Source: Pseudomonas nitroreducens NBRC 12694 (GTDB taxonomy: Bacteria > Pseudomonadota > Gammaproteobacteria > Pseudomonadales > Pseudomonadaceae). Taken from it: a stretch of 64,000 bases of DNA. This document shows, piece by piece, positions 16,604 to 25,833 of the stretch. Positions within the stretch are counted from its first letter, which is position 1. The number at the start of each line of letters is the position of its first letter. The stretch spans positions 86,842 to 150,841 of the forward strand of contig NZ_BDAI01000012.1 of NCBI RefSeq assembly GCF_002091755.1. The letters are read 5' to 3'. A program made the translations under genes and the position numbers. A model generated the notes under the pieces. The model ran no database searches. It was not told the origin of the DNA and saw only the letters and a list, made by a program, of their open reading frames with translations.

Positions 16604-19015
16604 ATGAGTCGTGTGTTCTGGAAAGCCTGCCTGGCGTGGTTCCTGTGCCTGCCGCTGCTGGCCGTGGCGGAAACCGCCGTGCCGCCACTGGCGCTGGAAG
16701 AAGCGCAGCGCGCCTGGCTTGCCGAGCATCCGCAACTGCGCGTGGGCGCCGTACTGGAGGCGCCCTATGTGCAACAGGATCGCCGGCTGCAGCAGCTCTC
16801 CGGGGCCAACGTGGAATTGCTGGAATGGCTGGCCAAGGCCATGGGGGTCAGCCTCGAGTGGCACACCTACCCGGACCAGGCCGCGTTGGAGCGAGCCGTG
16901 CACAGCGGCGAAATCGACTTGGCGCCCGGCGTCAGCCAGACGCCCTCGACCCTTCGCGACTGGCTGTTCTCCGATCCCTATCTGCGCGTACCGCGGCTGG
17001 TGGTGGGCGACCGCCGCAGCGGTACGTCCGTGGAGCTGGACAACCTGCGCGAGGGCGAATCGGTCTCTGTGCGGGGGCCCGGCCCGGTGGTGGATTACCT
17101 GCGCAGTACCTATTCGGGCTTGACCCTGCAGATCGTCGACAGCGACCGCGAAGTGCTGCGCAAGGTGCTGGGCCGCGAGGCCAATTACGCGGTGATCGAT
17201 GAGGCGCAGCTGGCGCGGCTGACCCGCGAAACCGAATTCACCGGCCTCTGGGTGGTGGCCGACATCGGCTATCCGCAATTGCTGCGCGTGGCGACGCGGC
17301 GCGGCTTGCCGGAATTGGCCGGGATCATCGACGCAGCCCTGCGCGCGGTGCCGGCCAAGGACCTCGACCAGCTCCACGAACGCTGGCTGCAACCGACCTA
17401 CCCGCGTCTGGGCTCCTCGCCCGGCTTCTGGCAGAACCTCTGCATCCTGCTCGGCCTGCTGCTTTTGTTCGCCGTTGCTGCGCTGCTCTGGCTGCGTCGG
17501 CAGCACCGTGCATTGGAGTCGCGCCTGCTGGCGGCACGCCGCGACATCGAACTGCGCCAGGCCGCCGAGCAGGCATTGCGCCTGACCCAGTTCGCCATCG
17601 ACAGCAGCACCGTCGGCATCCTCTGGGTCAACTGGGACAGCCATGTGCGCTACGCCAACCGCGCCGCCGAGGAGCTGCTCGGTTATGCCGCGGGCGCCGT
17701 GGTGGATCGGCCGCTGGCAGACTTCGAGCCGACGCTGAACATGGACCGCTGGCTCAACCTCTGGCGCCGTGCGCGCAACGCCGACGAAGCTCCGCTGAGC
17801 TTCGAAACCCGCTGCCTGCGCGCCGACGGCCAATGGCTGCCGGCCGACGTCTCGCTGAGCTTCCTGCGCTTCGGTGATTCGGAGTACCTGCTGGTCTTCC
17901 TCAGCGACGTCACCGAACGCCGCCGCGCCCGCGCCGCGCTGGAAGAGAGCGAGGCCCGCCTGCAGGGCATCGCCGCCAACGTGCCGGGGCTGGTGTTCCG
18001 CCTGGAGCCCAATGCGCCGGACGATGACTCCGATTTCGCCTACATCAGCTTCATCACTGGCGGCAGCGAAACCTCGCTGGGTTACTCGCCCGGTTACCTG
18101 CGCGAAAGCGGCCTGGGCATCATGGGCCTGGTGCACCCGTCCGAGCGCGAGGGCTATCTCGCCAGCCAGCTCGAGGCAGTAGAGGGCCGGCGCAACTGGC
18201 TGTGGCAGGGCCGCATCCTCACCCGCAGCAACGAGCCACGTTGGGTCGACATCAAGGCGACGGTGCGAACCCTGGACGACGGTCGTTCGGCCTGGGACGG
18301 CGTGGTCTGGGACATCACCGAGCATAAGCAGATCGAACTCGAACTGCAGGATTCCCGCGCGCAACTGCGCGAGCTCTCGGCGCATCTGGAGAGCGTGCGG
18401 GAGGAGGAGAAAGCACGCATCGCCCGCGAGGTGCACGATGAACTGGGCCAGGTGCTTACCGTGCTGAAGCTGGAAACCTCGATGTGCGAACTGGCCTATG
18501 GCGAACTGGACGCGGGCCTGCGCGAGCGCCTGGATAACATGAAGCGTCTTATCGCCCAGTTGTTCCAGCTGGTGCGCGATGTGGCCACTGCGCTGCGCCC
18601 GCCGATCCTCGATGCAGGCATCGGTTCGGCGGTGGAGTGGCAGGCGCGCCGCTTCGAATCGCGCACGCAGATTCCCTGCCTGGTGGAGGTGCCGGAGAAC
18701 CCGCCGGAGCTATCGGACGCCAAGGCCATCGGACTGTTCCGCATCCTCCAGGAGGCGCTGACCAATGTGATGCGCCATGCCCAGGCGCATACTGTGGAAC
18801 TGCAGCTGAGCGTCGAGGGCAGCGAGCTGTGCCTGCGTATCGCCGATGACGGCGTGGGCTTCGATCCGCAGGCCACGCGCCAGGGTGTTTCCTTCGGCCT
18901 GGTGGGTATGCGCGAGCGGGTGCTGATGTTCGGCGGCACCCTGCAGATCGACAGCCAGCCTGGGGAGGGCACCACGCTGTGGATCCGGGTGCCGCTGCGC
19001 TCCCGAAGCGCCTAA
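16604..19015 (+). CDS. agtS: Sensor histidine kinase AgtS with periplasmic solute-binding domain
   Basis: 803 residues from MSRVFWKACL at 16604. In order: signal sequence; a periplasmic SBP_bac_3-type ligand domain (about 30-270); a transmembrane helix near 285-305; two PAS/PAC domains (about 325-440 and 450-590); a HisKA_3 dimerisation domain with phospho-acceptor His611 in REVHDELGQ; and a HATPase domain with NVMRHAQA and DDGVGF. In PAO1 AgtSR governs uptake of 4-aminobutyrate and 5-aminovalerate and has been linked to GlcNAc/peptidoglycan sensing. The fused binding domain suggests direct ligand recognition. agtR follows after 69 bases. Confidence 0.9.
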   Translation: MSRVFWKACLAWFLCLPLLAVAETAVPPLALEEAQRAWLAEHPQLRVGAVLEAPYVQQDRRLQQLSGANVELLEWLAKAMGVSLEWHTYPDQAALERAVHSGEIDLAPGVSQTPSTLRDWLFSDPYLRVPRLVVGDRRSGTSVELDNLREGESVSVRGPGPVVDYLRSTYSGLTLQIVDSDREVLRKVLGREANYAVIDEAQLARLTRETEFTGLWVVADIGYPQLLRVATRRGLPELAGIIDAALRAVPAKDLDQLHERWLQPTYPRLGSSPGFWQNLCILLGLLLLFAVAALLWLRRQHRALESRLLAARRDIELRQAAEQALRLTQFAIDSSTVGILWVNWDSHVRYANRAAEELLGYAAGAVVDRPLADFEPTLNMDRWLNLWRRARNADEAPLSFETRCLRADGQWLPADVSLSFLRFGDSEYLLVFLSDVTERRRARAALEESEARLQGIAANVPGLVFRLEPNAPDDDSDFAYISFITGGSETSLGYSPGYLRESGLGIMGLVHPSEREGYLASQLEAVEGRRNWLWQGRILTRSNEPRWVDIKATVRTLDDGRSAWDGVVWDITEHKQIELELQDSRAQLRELSAHLESVREEEKARIAREVHDELGQVLTVLKLETSMCELAYGELDAGLRERLDNMKRLIAQLFQLVRDVATALRPPILDAGIGSAVEWQARRFESRTQIPCLVEVPENPPELSDAKAIGLFRILQEALTNVMRHAQAHTVELQLSVEGSELCLRIADDGVGFDPQATRQGVSFGLVGMRERVLMFGGTLQIDSQPGEGTTLWIRVPLRSRSA

Positions 19016-19084
19016 CCGGGCGACAACGGCATCGGCATCGATAACGACAATGACAATGACAAGTGCGAAGCGGGAGGAAGGGCA

Positions 19085-19714
19085 GTGATTCGAGTGCTGG
19101 TGGCGGAAGACCATACGATCGTGCGCGAGGGCATCAAGCAACTGATCGGCATGGCCAAGGACCTGCAGGTGGTCGGCGAGGCCACCAATGGCGAGCAACT
19201 GCTCGAGAACCTGCGCCAGACCCCCTGCGAAGTGGTCCTGCTGGATATCTCGATGCCCGGCGTCAACGGCCTTGAGGCCATCCCGCGTATCCGCGCGCTG
19301 AACAATCCGCCGGCGATCCTGATGTTGTCGATGCACGACGAGGTGCAGATGGTCGCCCGCGCGCTGAAGGTCGGCGCCGCTGGCTACGCCACCAAGGACA
19401 GCGACCCGGCGCTACTACTGACGGCGATCCGCAAGGTCGCCAGCGGTGGCCGCTACATCGACCCGGACCTCGCCGACCGCATGGTCTTCGAAGTCGGCCT
19501 CACCGATTCGCGGCCGCCCCATGCGCTGCTTTCCGAGCGCGAGTTCTCGGTGTTCGAGCGCCTGGTGCACGGCGAGGGCGTCAACGAGATCGCCCAGCAA
19601 CTGGCGGTCAGCAGCAAGACCATCAGTACCCACAAGGCGCGGCTGATGCAGAAACTCAATGCCAACTCGGTGGCCGATCTGGTGCGCTACGCCATGGAGC
19701 ACAAGCTCGTCTGA
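19085..19714 (+). CDS. agtR: NarL/LuxR-family response regulator AgtR
   Basis: 209 residues from GTG 19085 (VIRVLVAEDHTIVREG) behind a GGGAGGAAGGGCA ribosome site. The receiver domain has the acidic pair ED near residue 9, phospho-acceptor Asp54 in LLDISMPG and a conserved lysine in ATKDS. The C-terminal LuxR-type helix-turn-helix (VNEIAQQLAVSSKTIST) binds DNA. It is the cognate regulator of AgtS and the likely activator of the downstream transport genes. Confidence 0.93.
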   Translation: MIRVLVAEDHTIVREGIKQLIGMAKDLQVVGEATNGEQLLENLRQTPCEVVLLDISMPGVNGLEAIPRIRALNNPPAILMLSMHDEVQMVARALKVGAAGYATKDSDPALLLTAIRKVASGGRYIDPDLADRMVFEVGLTDSRPPHALLSEREFSVFERLVHGEGVNEIAQQLAVSSKTISTHKARLMQKLNANSVADLVRYAMEHKLV

Positions 19715-19878
19715 CCGACCCGTGCCGCCGGTTTGATCTGCGGCAGATGGCTCGCTGAATTTTCCCTTCACTCTGTGCGACGTGTCCGATTTCTGTAACA
19801 AACCGTCTATCTAGAGGGCGTGAGGCAGGGAATGATTGCCCGCTTCATGCGGTACGTCGTGATAACAAGGAGAAGAAG

Positions 19879-20916
19879 ATGTTGCGAGCGGTAAGGGGAG
19901 GGCTGCTGTTCGGCCTGCTGGGGAGCGCTGCGATGCCGGCGCTGGCGGACTACGTTACGGTGATTTCCTTCGGTGGCGCGAACAAGGAAGCCCAGGAGGC
20001 GGCCTTCTACAAACCGTTCAAGGAAGTGACCGGCAACGCTGTCGTCCACGGCTCCTACAACGGCGACCTGGCCAAGCTCAAGCGCATGGTGGAAATCAGC
20101 CACGTCTCCTGGGACGTGGTGGAAGTCGAGGCCCCCGAACTCGCGCGCGGCTGCGAGGAAGGGCTGTTCATGAAGCTTGACCCCAAGACCCTGGGCAACA
20201 CCGCCGATTTCGTTCCCGGCGCAGTGCAGCCGTGCGGCGTCGGCATCTTCGTCTGGACCACGCTGCTGGCCTACAACCAGAACAAGCTGCAGGGCACGCC
20301 CAGCAGTTGGGCGGATTTCTGGGACACGAAGAAATTCCCCGGCAAGCGCGGCCTGCGCTGGGGCGCGAAGTACAGCCTGGAATTCGCCCTGATGGCCGAT
20401 GGTGTCGCGCCCAGGGACGTTTACAAGGTGCTCGCCAACAATGACGGCGTCGACCGCGCCTTCCGCAAGCTCGACGAACTGAAGCCGAACATCAACTGGT
20501 GGAAATCCGGGCAGGACCCGGTCCGTGATCTCGCCGACGGCACCGTGGTGATGAGCTCCGCCTACAACGGCCGGATCGCCGCCGCGCAGGGCGAGCAGAA
20601 GGGCTTCCGCATGGTCTGGGCCGGCGGTATCTACGACTTCGATTTCTGGGCGCTGCCCTCGGGCGTGTTCAAGAAGGAACTGGCCGAGCAATTCGTCAAC
20701 TTCGCCGGCCAGCCGCAACAACAGAAGGCCTTCGCCGAAAACATTTCCTACGGCCCGACCAACCGCAAGGCGGTGGAGCTGCTGGCGCCGGACGTGGCTG
20801 CCAACCTGCCGACCGCGCCGCAGAACATCGCCAATGCCGTCGGCATGGACGTGGCGTTCTGGGCCGAGCACGGCGATGCGCTGGAGAAGCGCTTCCAGGC
20901 CTGGGCCAAGCGCTGA
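19879..20916 (+). CDS. Extracellular solute-binding protein, polyamine/aminobutyrate type (paralogue of AgtB)
   Basis: 345 residues with a signal peptide ending ALA-DYVT. It is a Family 1/PotD-like periplasmic binding protein, strikingly similar over its whole length to AgtB encoded 1.4 kb downstream (shared SFGGANK, VEVE.PELARGC, FWDTKKFPGKRGLR, MSSAYNGRIAA). A tandem duplication is the simplest reading. It sits between agtR and agtA; a strong hairpin follows its stop, so it can be expressed apart from the transporter. Its ligand may differ from that of AgtB. Confidence 0.9.
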   Translation: MLRAVRGGLLFGLLGSAAMPALADYVTVISFGGANKEAQEAAFYKPFKEVTGNAVVHGSYNGDLAKLKRMVEISHVSWDVVEVEAPELARGCEEGLFMKLDPKTLGNTADFVPGAVQPCGVGIFVWTTLLAYNQNKLQGTPSSWADFWDTKKFPGKRGLRWGAKYSLEFALMADGVAPRDVYKVLANNDGVDRAFRKLDELKPNINWWKSGQDPVRDLADGTVVMSSAYNGRIAAAQGEQKGFRMVWAGGIYDFDFWALPSGVFKKELAEQFVNFAGQPQQQKAFAENISYGPTNRKAVELLAPDVAANLPTAPQNIANAVGMDVAFWAEHGDALEKRFQAWAKR

Positions 20917-20923
20917 TCCGCAG

Positions 20924-20950
20924 ACTGCCGACCAATAGCTGGTCGGCAGT
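20924..20950 (+). terminator. Hairpin after the first solute-binding protein gene
   Basis: An 11-bp perfect stem, ACTGCCGACCA with its complement, and a five-base loop. The downstream T residues are interrupted (CGGTTTCCCTGATTTTTG), so termination is probably partial. Confidence 0.55.
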
Positions 20951-20964
20951 CGGTTTCCCTGATT

Positions 20965-20986
20965 TTTGTAGGGCGATCCCTACAAA
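20965..20986. promoter_or_regulatory. Perfect inverted repeat upstream of agtA, candidate operator
   Basis: Nine-base perfect arms TTTGTAGGG and CCCTACAAA around CGAT, 111 bases before agtA and followed by an AT-richer stretch (TTATAGCAA). Placement suits a regulator site, perhaps AgtR; no second copy was seen before the first binding-protein gene. Confidence 0.4.
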
Positions 20987-21096
20987 GCATCCTCTCTAAG
21001 CCTTATAGCAATCTCTCATACCGCCCGATTTGCGCGCGGGTCCAGCTTCTCTAGGCTTGAGATCAACGGCATTTACAAAAAAACAAAGGTGCGGTG

Positions 21097-22206
21097 ATGG
21101 CCGAGAATCAGGCAAACGATGTGCTGGTGAGTTTCCGTGGCGTGCAGAAGAGCTACGACGGCGAATCCCTCATCGTGAAGGACCTCAATCTGGACATTCG
21201 CAAAGGCGAATTCCTGACACTGCTGGGGCCGTCCGGTTCCGGCAAGACCACCAGCCTGATGATGCTGGCCGGTTTCGAAACTCCTACCGCCGGTGAAATC
21301 CAGCTCGCCGGCCGCGCCATCAACAACGTCCCCCCGCACAAGCGCGACATCGGCATGGTGTTCCAGAACTATGCGCTGTTCCCGCACATGACGGTGGCCG
21401 AGAACCTGGCCTTCCCGCTCTCCGTGCGCGGCATGAGCAAGACCGATGTCAGCGAGCGCGTGAAGCGTGCGCTGTCGATGGTCCAGCTCGACACCTTCGC
21501 CGGCCGTTATCCCGCCCAGCTTTCCGGTGGCCAGCAGCAACGTGTGGCCCTGGCCCGCGCGCTGGTCTTCGAGCCGCAACTGGTGCTGATGGACGAACCC
21601 CTGGGTGCGCTGGATAAACAGCTGCGTGAACACATGCAGATGGAGATCAAGCACATCCACCAGCGCCTGGGCGTGACCGTGGTCTACGTGACCCACGACC
21701 AGGGCGAAGCCCTGACCATGTCCGACCGCGTGGCCGTGTTCCACCAGGGCGAGATCCAGCAGATCGCCCCGCCGGCCGAGCTCTACGAGCACCCGCGCAA
21801 CTCCTTCGTCGCCAACTTCATTGGCGAGAACAACCGCATCGCCGGCCAGCTCCAGGCCCGCGATGGCGACCGCTGCACCGTTGGCCTGGCCCGTGGCGAG
21901 AAGGTCGAGGCGCTGGCGGTGAACGTCGGCAATGTCGGCGACACCGTCAGCCTGTCGATCCGCCCAGAGCGCGTGCGCCTCAACGGCCACAGTGAAAACT
22001 GCGTCAACCGCTTCTCCGGCCGTGTCGCCGAATTCATCTACCTGGGCGACCACGTGCGCATTCGCCTGGAGGTCTGCGGCCGTACCGATTTCTTCGTCAA
22101 ACAGCCGATCGCCGAGCTCGATCCCGCGCTCAGTGTTGGCGACGTGGTTCCGCTGGGCTGGGAAGTCGAGCACGTCCGCGCGCTCGACCCTCTGTCCGCG
22201 GCGTAA
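21097..22206 (+). CDS. agtA: ABC transporter ATP-binding protein AgtA
   Basis: 369 residues from ATG 21097 (MAENQANDVLVSF); a GTG one codon upstream is possible. Walker A GPSGSGKTT, signature LSGGQQQ and Walker B LVLMDEPLGALD are intact, and a C-terminal TOBE-type domain follows, as in PotA. It energises import of 4-aminobutyrate/5-aminovalerate together with AgtB, AgtC and AgtD. It is the first gene of the agtABCD block. Confidence 0.94.
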   Translation: MAENQANDVLVSFRGVQKSYDGESLIVKDLNLDIRKGEFLTLLGPSGSGKTTSLMMLAGFETPTAGEIQLAGRAINNVPPHKRDIGMVFQNYALFPHMTVAENLAFPLSVRGMSKTDVSERVKRALSMVQLDTFAGRYPAQLSGGQQQRVALARALVFEPQLVLMDEPLGALDKQLREHMQMEIKHIHQRLGVTVVYVTHDQGEALTMSDRVAVFHQGEIQQIAPPAELYEHPRNSFVANFIGENNRIAGQLQARDGDRCTVGLARGEKVEALAVNVGNVGDTVSLSIRPERVRLNGHSENCVNRFSGRVAEFIYLGDHVRIRLEVCGRTDFFVKQPIAELDPALSVGDVVPLGWEVEHVRALDPLSAA

Positions 22207-22274
22207 CGAAAGCGGACCGGCCACTCCCGGACGCATCCAAGAAAAACAAACTGCACACTGTGGAGACAACAATA

Positions 22275-23324
22275 ATGTCGAAGTCCTTGAAAGCATCGGG
22301 GCTCAAACTCGCAGCGCTGACTCTGGGCGTGGCCTTTGCGGCCCAGTCCATGGCCGCCACCGACCTGACCGTGGTGTCCTTCGGCGGTGCCAACAAGAAC
22401 GCCCAGGTGAAGGCGTTCTACGAGCCCTACGAAAAATCCACCGGCAACAAGATCGTCGCCGGCGAATACAACGGCGAGATGGCCAAGGTGAAGGCCATGG
22501 TCGACACCAACAGCGTCTCCTGGGACCTGGTGGAAGTCGAATCGCCGGAACTGGCCCGCGGCTGTGACGAAGGCCTGTTCGAAGAAATCGACCCGGCCAT
22601 CCTCGGCAAGGCCGAAGACTATGTGCCGGGCGCCGTCAGCAACTGCGGCGTCGGCTTCTTCGTGTGGTCTACCGTACTGGCCTACAACGCCGACAAACTG
22701 AAGAGCGCGCCGACCAGTTGGGCCGATTTCTGGGACACCCAGAAATTCCCGGGCAAGCGCGGCCTGCGCAAGGGCGCCAAGTACACACTGGAATTCGCCC
22801 TGATGGCCGACGGTGTCGCGCCCAAGGACGTCTACAAGGTGCTGGCCACCAAAGAAGGCCAGGACCGCGCCTTCAAGAAACTCGACCAGATCAAGCCGAA
22901 CATCCAGTGGTGGGAAGCCGGCGCCCAGCCGCCGCAGTACCTCGCCTCCGGTGACGTGGTCATGAGCTCCGCCTACAACGGCCGCATCGCCGCCGTGCAG
23001 AAAGAGAGCAACCTGAAGATCGTCTGGAACGGCGGCATCTACGACTTCGACGCCTGGGCCATCCCCAAAGGCGCCAAGAAGAAGGACGAGAGCCTGAAGT
23101 TCATCGCCTTCTCGGTCCAGCCCGAGCAGCAGAAGACCTACTCCGAGAACATCGCCTACGGCCCGGTCAACAAGAACGCCGTACCGCTGCTGAGCAAGGA
23201 CCTGCTGAAAGACATGCCGACCACCCCGGAAAACATGCAGGGCCAGGTGGGCATGGACGTGACCTTCTGGGCTGACTACGGCGAGCAGCTGGAGCAGCGC
23301 TTCAACGCCTGGGCTGCCAAGTAA
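22275..23324 (+). CDS. agtB: Periplasmic solute-binding protein AgtB
   Basis: 349 residues from ATG 22275 (MSKSLKASG), chosen over an in-frame GTG five codons upstream because GGAGA lies at proper distance. A signal peptide ends SMA-ATD. A PotD-like bilobal binding protein, paralogous to the gene at 19879. In PAO1 the agtABCD system takes up 4-aminobutyrate and 5-aminovalerate. Two strong hairpins follow the stop, a common way for binding-protein mRNA to outlast permease mRNA. Confidence 0.92.
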   Translation: MSKSLKASGLKLAALTLGVAFAAQSMAATDLTVVSFGGANKNAQVKAFYEPYEKSTGNKIVAGEYNGEMAKVKAMVDTNSVSWDLVEVESPELARGCDEGLFEEIDPAILGKAEDYVPGAVSNCGVGFFVWSTVLAYNADKLKSAPTSWADFWDTQKFPGKRGLRKGAKYTLEFALMADGVAPKDVYKVLATKEGQDRAFKKLDQIKPNIQWWEAGAQPPQYLASGDVVMSSAYNGRIAAVQKESNLKIVWNGGIYDFDAWAIPKGAKKKDESLKFIAFSVQPEQQKTYSENIAYGPVNKNAVPLLSKDLLKDMPTTPENMQGQVGMDVTFWADYGEQLEQRFNAWAAK

Positions 23325-23440
23325 GGGTCGCCGGCAAAACTGTTCTGGCGTTGCTGCCTGGCCGGGTACTGTCTGCGGCCAGGCGCCTAGCCAGAACCGC
23401 TTCGCTCAGTTTTGTCGACGACTCGCGTAACGTCCTAACC

Positions 23441-23498
23441 GTCGCGGCTGCCCGAGCCGCGACGGACCGGAGCCGCCGTTCCCCCTCGCGGCGGCTCC
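23441..23498 (+). promoter_or_regulatory. Two consecutive stem-loops between agtB and agtC
   Basis: Stem 1, 23441-23463: GTCGCGGCT with its complement. Stem 2, 23468-23498: GGAGCCGCC with its complement. Neither has a T tract, so they look like 3'-end stabilisers for agtB mRNA, not terminators. Confidence 0.55.
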
Positions 23499-23553
23499 TC
23501 CTGACACCACACCTTGGCCGCTCCTAAGGCGGCCTGTTTTACCGGAGTTCGCT

Positions 23554-24801
23554 ATGGCCACCGCTGTGTCTCTGAACGAGGTCGCCGGCCCCACCCTCAA
23601 GCAGCGCCTGGCGCGCGCGGAGCGGATGAACCGTCTGAAGTCCCAGGCGCTGGTGCTGCCCCTGCTGGTCTTCCTGCTGCTGACCTTCCTGGTGCCCATC
23701 GCGGCGCTGCTCTACAAGAGCGTGAACAACCCCGAGGTCGTCGGCGCGATGCCGCTGACGGTCAATGCCATCGCTGAATGGGACGGCAAATCGCTGCCCT
23801 CGGACGCGGTGTACAAGGCGCTGAGCGAAGACCTGGTCGCTGCGCGCAAGAACCAGACCATCGGTGACCTGTCCAAGCGCCTGAACATGGAACTGGCCGG
23901 CTACCGCAGCCTGCTGTCCAAGACTGCCCGCGCGCTGCCGTTCAAGGAGCAGCCGGCATCGTACAAGGACGCCATGGAAGCCCTCGACGAGCGCTGGGGC
24001 GACCCGGCCTACTGGCAGGCGATCCGCCGCAACGCCAGCTCCGTCACTCCCTATTACCTGCTGGCGGCGCTCGATCACCGCATCGACGACCTGGGCGAGA
24101 TCGCCCGCGCCACGCCTGACCAGTCGATCTACCTGGACATCTTCGCCCGCACCTTCTGGATGGGCGCGGTGATCACCCTGATCTGCCTGGCGCTGGCCTA
24201 CCCGCTGGCCTACCTGCTGGCGATCCTGCCGACGCGCAAGTCCAACCTGCTGATGATCATGGTGCTGCTGCCGTTCTGGACCTCGATCCTGGTGCGCGTC
24301 GCCGCGTGGATCGTGCTGCTGCAGTCGGGCGGCCTGATCAACGGCGCGCTGCTGAAGATGGGCCTGATCGACCAGCCGCTGCAGCTGGTGTTCAACCGCA
24401 CCGGCGTGTACATCTCCATGGTGCACATCATGCTGCCGTTCATGATCCTGCCGATCTACAGCGTGATGAAGGGCATTTCCCCCAGCTACATGCGCGCCGC
24501 GATTTCCCTGGGTTGCCACCCGTTCGCCAGCTTCTGGAAGGTCTACTTCCCGCAGACCGTGGCCGGTGTCGGCGCCGGTTGCCTGCTGGTGTTCATCCTG
24601 TCGATCGGCTACTACATCACCCCGGCGCTGCTGGGCAGCCCGAACGACCAGATGGTCAGCTACTTCGTCGCCTTCTACACCAACACCACCATCAACTGGG
24701 GCATGGCCACGGCCCTGGGCGGCCTGCTGCTGTTCGCCACCCTGGTGCTCTATGTGATCTATGGCTGGCTGGTGGGCGCGAGCCGCCTGCGCCTGGGCTG
24801 A
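23554..24801 (+). CDS. agtC: ABC transporter permease AgtC
   Basis: 415 residues. One N-terminal membrane helix (about 30-50) precedes a large insert (about 50-185), then the PotB-like core with five or six helices and the EAA-type loop (AAISLGCHPFASFWKVYFPQT). The long periplasmic insert makes it larger than PotB. With AgtD it forms the inner-membrane channel. The GGAG ribosome site is good, and 13 bases separate it from agtD. Confidence 0.92.
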   Translation: MATAVSLNEVAGPTLKQRLARAERMNRLKSQALVLPLLVFLLLTFLVPIAALLYKSVNNPEVVGAMPLTVNAIAEWDGKSLPSDAVYKALSEDLVAARKNQTIGDLSKRLNMELAGYRSLLSKTARALPFKEQPASYKDAMEALDERWGDPAYWQAIRRNASSVTPYYLLAALDHRIDDLGEIARATPDQSIYLDIFARTFWMGAVITLICLALAYPLAYLLAILPTRKSNLLMIMVLLPFWTSILVRVAAWIVLLQSGGLINGALLKMGLIDQPLQLVFNRTGVYISMVHIMLPFMILPIYSVMKGISPSYMRAAISLGCHPFASFWKVYFPQTVAGVGAGCLLVFILSIGYYITPALLGSPNDQMVSYFVAFYTNTTINWGMATALGGLLLFATLVLYVIYGWLVGASRLRLG

Positions 24802-24814
24802 TGAGGAGAAGAAG

Positions 24815-25642
24815 ATGCTGAGCCCCTACATGTCCCCGATCGAGCGCGTGTGGTTCTACACCCTGCGCATCCTCTGCGGCCTGATCCTGCTGTTCCTGGT
24901 GCTGCCGGTACTGGTCATCGTGCCGCTGTCGTTCAACTCCGGCACCTTCCTGGTCTACCCGCTGCAGGGCTTCTCCCTGCGCTGGTACGCCGACTTCTTC
25001 AACTCTGCCGAGTGGATGCGCGCGCTGACCAACAGCATCATCGTCGCCCCGGCGGCCACCGTGCTGGCGATGGTCTTCGGCACCCTGGCGTCAATTGGCC
25101 TGACCCGCGGCGACTTCCGCGGCAAGGCGCTGATTATGAGCCTGGTGATCTCGCCGATGGTCGTGCCGGTGGTGATCATCGGCGTGGCCAGCTACCTGTT
25201 CTTCGCGCCGCTGGGCCTGGGCAACAGCTATATCTCGCTGATCATCGTCCACGCGGTGCTCGGTGTGCCCTTCGTCATCATCACCGTGTCGGCGACCCTG
25301 CAGGGTTTCAACTACAACCTGGTGCGCGCCGCCGCCAGCCTGGGCGCGCCGCCGGTGCTGACCTTCTTCAAGGTCACCCTGCCGCTGATCGCTCCCGGCG
25401 TGATTTCCGGTGCGCTGTTCGCCTTCGCCACGTCCTTCGATGAAGTCGTGGTGACCCTGTTCCTTGCCGGCCCCGAGCAGGCCACCCTGCCGCGTCAGAT
25501 GTTCAGCGGCATCCGCGAGAACCTCAGCCCGACCATCGCCGCCGCGGCGACCCTGCTGATCGGTTTCTCCGTCCTGCTCCTGCTGACCCTCGAGTGGCTG
25601 CGCGGCCGCAGCGAGAAACTGCGTACCGCCCCGACTTCCTGA
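24815..25642 (+). CDS. agtD: ABC transporter permease AgtD
   Basis: 275 residues from ATG 24815 preceded by GAGGAGAAGA. PotC-like, about six membrane helices with the EAA loop AAASLGAPPVLTFFKVTLPL. Second permease subunit of the aminobutyrate/aminovalerate importer and last gene of the operon, followed by a strong terminator. Confidence 0.92.
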   Translation: MLSPYMSPIERVWFYTLRILCGLILLFLVLPVLVIVPLSFNSGTFLVYPLQGFSLRWYADFFNSAEWMRALTNSIIVAPAATVLAMVFGTLASIGLTRGDFRGKALIMSLVISPMVVPVVIIGVASYLFFAPLGLGNSYISLIIVHAVLGVPFVIITVSATLQGFNYNLVRAAASLGAPPVLTFFKVTLPLIAPGVISGALFAFATSFDEVVVTLFLAGPEQATLPRQMFSGIRENLSPTIAAAATLLIGFSVLLLLTLEWLRGRSEKLRTAPTS

Positions 25643-25655
25643 GTTCACAGTGTTT

Positions 25656-25715
25656 CGCGGACGTTCCCGTCGCCGTGCTCACCCACGGCGGCGGGACCGG
25701 TCCGCGATTTTTTTT
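25656..25715 (+). terminator. Large intrinsic terminator of the agt operon
   Basis: An extended hairpin (outer arms CGCGGAC/GTCCGCG, inner arms around TCCCGTCGCCGTG and its complement) followed by eight T residues. It lies 14 bases past agtD. Confidence 0.88.
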
Positions 25716-25833
25716 GCCTGAATTTCCGCCTGGGCTTGCCCCGCTCGGCATCGACTATCGGCCCAGTCCCCTTCCAGCCGTCCGAGCGGCTACAATGCGC
25801 GCCATCCGTGATTTCCGCCCACAGAGGTGCGCC

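Noticed and set aside
16394..18436. A 680-codon open frame antisense to agtS
   Set aside because: Composition (Gln/Ala/His/Arg-rich) is typical of antisense frames in high-GC Pseudomonas; agtS on the other strand has clear domains.
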